Source of the DNA: Oscillospiraceae bacterium | GTDB taxonomy: Bacteria; Bacillota_A; Clostridia; Oscillospirales; Oscillospiraceae | Assembly (NCBI GenBank): GCA_017550765.1 | Contig: JAFZOC010000268.1 | Coordinates: 1 to 10,467 of the forward strand | DNA: 10,467 nucleotides | Direction: 5' to 3' | Shown: positions 6,408-10,467 of the stretch, in pieces | Layout of the letters: each line of letters begins with the position of its first letter | How positions within the stretch are numbered: position 1 is the first letter of the stretch | Notes under the pieces: model-generated | Database searches by the model: none | Told to the model about the DNA's origin: nothing | What the model saw: only the letters and a program-made list of their open reading frames with translations | Position numbers and translations under genes: made by a program

Positions 6408-7093
6408 GTAGACCGTTCTTCCGCAGAAGAGCGCCTCGGCCGCCGTGCTCGCCGCGCGATGAGCGTGCCTCGGGGAAAAGGAGAGCGCTGCTGTCGCTCC
6501 TGCTCCTCCTGACCGCTTTTCTGCTCTTCCTCATCTCTGCGCTGGTCTATCTGAAGGAGCTGTCCGGCCAGATCGCCGTGTCCGACGCCTGCGATATCAT
6601 GACACAGCAGGTGAACGCCGCCATCACAGACGTGATGCGGGAAGGGGACTTCGACGCCGACTGGTTCGTGAAGTTCGAAAAGAACGACGTCGGAGAAGTC
6701 AGCGCCATCAGCAGCAACATGGCCCATATCAACGCGCTCTCCGCGCAGCTGCTGGACCGGGTAGTGGGGCTCACAGAGAACAGGATGCTCACCGTATCGA
6801 TCCCCGCCGGGAACCTGACCGGCCTGAGCCTGCTCATGGGCAGAGGCCCCGGCGTACCGGTGGAGATCCTGGCGCTCACATCCTCCCGGGTGGAGTTCCA
6901 GAACAGCATCGTAACGGCGGGCATCAATCAGACCAAACATCAGATCAGCCTGCGGGTCATCGTGGACATCGACGTGCTCGTCCCCTGGGGGACCGAGAGC
7001 GCCCAGGTCTGCACGGAAGTCCTCATCGCAGATACGGTGGTGGTGGGCCAGGTGCCGGAGACCTATCTCTATTACGATCAGGATAAAGGATGA
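6401..7093 (+). CDS. yunB: Sporulation protein YunB
   Basis: YunB is a widespread spore-former protein that is sigma-E-dependent in Bacillus and needed for proper spore formation; its biochemical role is unknown. The 230-residue product has a basic N-terminus, one membrane anchor at about 29-50 (LLSLLLLLTAFLLFLISALVY) and an extracytoplasmic domain with family motifs: VSIPAGNLTGLSLLMGRGP, VPVEILALTSSRVEFQNSI, TAGINQTKHQISLRV and VIADTVVVGQVPETYL-like ending. ATG 6401 has GGGGGG (6388-6393) at a seven-base spacing; the in-frame ATG 6386 would add five residues with a poorly spaced site. It lies between the YnbB-like gene and ligA in the murD operon, so expression from the murD promoter is likely in vegetative cells; I see no clear sporulation promoter just upstream. 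Confidence 0.9.
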   Translation: MYRRPFFRRRAPRPPCSPRDERASGKRRALLSLLLLLTAFLLFLISALVYLKELSGQIAVSDACDIMTQQVNAAITDVMREGDFDADWFVKFEKNDVGEVSAISSNMAHINALSAQLLDRVVGLTENRMLTVSIPAGNLTGLSLLMGRGPGVPVEILALTSSRVEFQNSIVTAGINQTKHQISLRVIVDIDVLVPWGTESAQVCTEVLIADTVVVGQVPETYLYYDQDKG

Positions 7094-9076
<1,983 letters not shown>

Positions 9077-9090
9077 GTTGTTCGATCTGA

Positions 9091-9126
9091 AGGAAACGCC
9101 TTCCGTCCGGGAGGCGTTTCCTTTTT
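9091..9126 (+). terminator. Intrinsic terminator after ligA
   Basis: AGGAAACGCCTTCC (9091-9104) pairs with GGGAGGCGTTTCCT (9109-9122) with one wobble, around loop GTCC, and runs into TTTTT (9122-9126). It begins 15 bases after the ligA stop and closes the murD-ligA operon. Confidence 0.93.
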
Positions 9127-9221
9127 CTTCTATTCTGAACAGAAGAGCGTTTTTCTGTTACACTCGATCAGGAAGGATATAGATATTTCATACCCATCTA
9201 TCGTATCATAAGAAGGTCGCC

Positions 9222-9893
9222 ATGAGAACAAAGAGATCGTTCGGTCTCCTGCTGACTCTGGCGATGCTTAGCCTGTTTCCCGCCTCGGACCCGGCCGAGG
9301 CGGGGGGGCGGCCCGGCCTTCACCACCAGCACCTCAGCGGCAGACATGCACAGGGGGAGAGCTATTTGCTCACCTGTGCGCTGGACCTTGCGCCCGACCA
9401 GCTGGAGCTGGTGCGGGAGGCGGATACACCGGAGAGCGTGCCGGGCTTTGTTCCTGTTCAGGTGCTGGACCCCGAGAGCAGCAGCCTGGAGATGACCACT
9501 CCCGAGGAGTTCACGTTCTTCCGTATCCGTGCCTTTTATGGCAAGGAGTTGCTCTTGAGCGAGGCCTTCGTCGTCACGGAGGAGCCGGCGGAAGGGGACA
9601 AGGTCCCGACAGACGACTCCGCAGGGAAGATATCATCCTCCCGCAGACTGGGTAAGAGGACGACGGGCGGATCATATCCGCCCCTTTTATCCCCTTTTTA
9701 TATAGAAGAGGAACATATGACCAATAAGAAAGGTCATGTATCACACTGCAAAGGATGCTGTGGATCGGATGTCGCCCCTTGGTGCGACCGTAGAAAACGC
9801 CGGTGCGAAAAACGCACCGGCGTCCCGTATGTATGCTCTGAAAACTGTGATCTGAACTCTGAAAACTCGTTCTCTCTGTCTCCAGAACACTGA
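9222..9893 (+). CDS. Small secreted protein of unknown function, possibly frameshifted; 3' extension doubtful
   Basis: I recognise no family. ATG 9222 follows AAGAAGG (9210-9216) by five bases. The N-terminus is a good signal peptide: basic MRTKR, a hydrophobic core LLLTLAMLSLF, then a likely cleavage near PAEA. A coding-like body follows (ESYLLTCALDLAPDQLEL, VPGFVPVQVLDPE, FFRIRAFYGKELLLSEAF) with GC-rich codon use. The open frame then runs straight through a terminator-like hairpin (9665-9689) and a second hairpin into a Cys- and basic-rich tail that looks noncoding. One extra G at 9624-9626 would instead give VPTDDSAGEDIILPQTG and stop at 9653-9655, ten bases before the hairpin, for a 144-residue protein. 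The stretch after the seven-G run (9302-9308) also reads more naturally in another frame. Secretion is inferred; the function is unknown. Confidence 0.55.
   Translation: MRTKRSFGLLLTLAMLSLFPASDPAEAGGRPGLHHQHLSGRHAQGESYLLTCALDLAPDQLELVREADTPESVPGFVPVQVLDPESSSLEMTTPEEFTFFRIRAFYGKELLLSEAFVVTEEPAEGDKVPTDDSAGKISSSRRLGKRTTGGSYPPLLSPFYIEEEHMTNKKGHVSHCKGCCGSDVAPWCDRRKRRCEKRTGVPYVCSENCDLNSENSFSLSPEH
9665..9689 (+). terminator. Terminator-like hairpin within the 3' part of the secreted-protein frame
   Basis: GGGCGGAT (9665-9672) and ATCCGCCC (9676-9683) are perfect complements around loop CAT, followed by TTTT (9685-9688) and a further TTTTT at 9695-9699. It fits an intrinsic terminator for the gene starting at 9222 and argues that this gene ends before it. 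Confidence 0.65.
9793..9823 (-). terminator. Minus-strand terminator of the dockerin protein gene
   Basis: ACGCCGGTGCG (9797-9807) and CGCACCGGCGT (9813-9823) form an 11-bp perfect stem with a five-base loop. On the minus strand it is followed by a TTTTC run; on the plus strand no T tract follows. It lies about 110 bases after the stop of the minus-strand gene. Confidence 0.65.
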
Positions 9894-9930
9894 AAAATTG
9901 TTTTCCGTCTTCTGAAAACTGAACACTGCG
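9837..9930. repeat. Degenerate short repeats, TCTGAAAACT / GAACACTG type
   Basis: TCTGAAAACT occurs exactly at 9837-9846, 9858-9867 and 9911-9920, with a degenerate copy, CACTGAAAAATTG, at about 9888-9900. GAACACTG follows the last exact copy (9921-9928) and GAACACTG also occurs at 9885-9892. The stretch lies between the two convergent genes and is richer in A and T than either. Confidence 0.6.
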
Positions 9931-9933
9931 CGC

Positions 9934-10467
9934 TCAGTAGATGACCACGCCCTGGCCGCGGGCCTTGACGTACTTGGCCAGCAGGGCCACGTCCGCCGTG
10001 GTGATCCTGCCGTCGGCGCTGCCGTCCACATTCCCGGCCCCGGGCACGATCTCCACGCCCTGGCCGCGGGCCTTGACGTACTTGGCCAGCATGGTCACGT
10101 CCGCCGTGTTCGCCTTGCCGTCGCCGTTCAGATCGTCGGGCAGGCGCCAGTGGGCATAGACGGTCGCGTTCGCGTCGAAGACGCTCTCCGCCGTCACCGC
10201 CGTGCCTTGGCCGGCCTGCATCTGCGTGGCCGCCGGCTCGGTGAACCAGCCCAGGAAGATCCAGCCGGCGCGCTCCGGCGTCGGCAGCTCGCCGACGGCT
10301 TCGCCCGGGACGATCCGGACGCTCTCCGGCTCCACCGTGCCGCTCTGGGCGTCTAGGCTCAGCGTGACGAAGCTCAGAAGCTTCTGGTCGGTATAGGTCT
10401 CGCCGCCGAAGGTCACCGCGGCGGTATAGCAGATGCCATGCTCCGTGGTCTCTGCGATGACTTCGGC
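9934..10467 (-). CDS. Dockerin-containing surface/secreted protein, C-terminal part (5' end outside window)
   Basis: The frame enters from the right edge; about 177 residues are visible. The first part (ICYTAAVTFGGETYTDQK) resembles bacterial adhesin-type repeats. Residues 34-107 match a Listeria-Bacteroides (InlB B-type) repeat: LSLDAQSGTVEP, GELPTPERAGWIFLGWFTE, ending TVYAHW. Residues 112-177 form a C-terminal type I dockerin with two calcium-binding F-hand loops, DLNGDGKANTAD (112-123) and DGSADGRITTAD (148-159), each followed by LAKYVKARGQGV. Both loops carry Thr-Ala at loop positions 10-11, the residues that usually set cohesin specificity, so the dockerin is symmetric and might bind in two orientations. 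In cellulosome systems a dockerin plugs its carrier into a cohesin scaffold; no cohesin or catalytic domain is visible here. Stop TGA is at 9936-9934 on the minus strand. Confidence 0.88.
   Translation of the reverse strand, partial: AEVIAETTEHGICYTAAVTFGGETYTDQKLLSFVTLSLDAQSGTVEPESVRIVPGEAVGELPTPERAGWIFLGWFTEPAATQMQAGQGTAVTAESVFDANATVYAHWRLPDDLNGDGKANTADVTMLAKYVKARGQGVEIVPGAGNVDGSADGRITTADVALLAKYVKARGQGVVIY
9945..10091. repeat. Perfect 39-base direct repeat within the dockerin
   Basis: Bases 9945-9983 and 10053-10091 are identical, 108 bases apart (36 codons). They encode the end of each dockerin half (LAKYVKARGQGV). Identity includes synonymous positions, while flanking bases differ. Confidence 0.9.

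Noticed and set aside
9155..9183. Candidate promoter for the secreted-protein gene (CTGTTA, 17 bases, TATAGA)
   Set aside because: Only three of six and four of six bases match consensus; no better pair was seen between the ligA terminator and 9222.
9717..9893. Small Cys-rich 58-codon frame with a possible RBS (GAGG 9708-9711)
   Set aside because: It crosses a strong hairpin and the short-repeat stretch and is in the same frame as the doubtful tail of the 9222 gene. No supporting family was recognised, so it is not called as a gene.
9837..9930. Repeats as a CRISPR array
   Set aside because: Units are about 10 bases, unevenly spaced and degenerate, with no spacer structure and no cas genes.

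Overview
The window looks like a chromosomal segment from a GC-rich, endospore-forming member of the Clostridia, most likely Oscillospirales/Ruminococcaceae-like. The evidence is a YunB spore protein, a probable SpoIIM-like protein, a clostridial-type MurD, a TIGR04086-type membrane protein beside yajC, and a dockerin-bearing surface protein. No database search was possible. Identities rest on recognised motifs, lengths and gene order.

Layout. (1) 1-1526: the 3' part of tgt (queuosine tRNA modification), a strong promoter, yajC (Sec translocase accessory), a long hairpin, and a four-helix membrane protein whose ribosome-binding site lies inside that hairpin. (2) 1527-3183: an AT-rich promoter island, then a SpoIIM-like membrane protein and the chromosome-dimer recombinase gene xerD. 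The xerD reading frame has no ATG, GTG or TTG start and appears to begin at CTG. (3) 3184-3650: rnpB (RNase P RNA) on the minus strand. It converges on xerD at one shared bidirectional terminator and diverges from murD through back-to-back promoters. (4) 3644-9126: one apparent operon, murD, a YnbB-like PLP enzyme, yunB and ligA, running from a good sigma-A promoter to a strong terminator. (5) 9127-10467: an accessory-looking tail. It holds a short secreted protein that may carry one-base G-run frameshifts and a hidden LPQTG sorting motif, a stretch of hairpins and short repeats, and on the minus strand the C-terminus of a surface protein with a Listeria-Bacteroides (InlB-type) repeat and a dockerin.

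The first four regions are mainly housekeeping: tRNA modification and processing, protein export, peptidoglycan synthesis, replication and sporulation. I see no CRISPR array, transposase, phage module or toxin-antitoxin pair, and no convincing new multi-gene system. The unusual points are the CTG start of xerD, two translation-initiation regions enclosed in hairpins, and the possibly decayed or mis-sequenced secreted protein with adjoining repeats.
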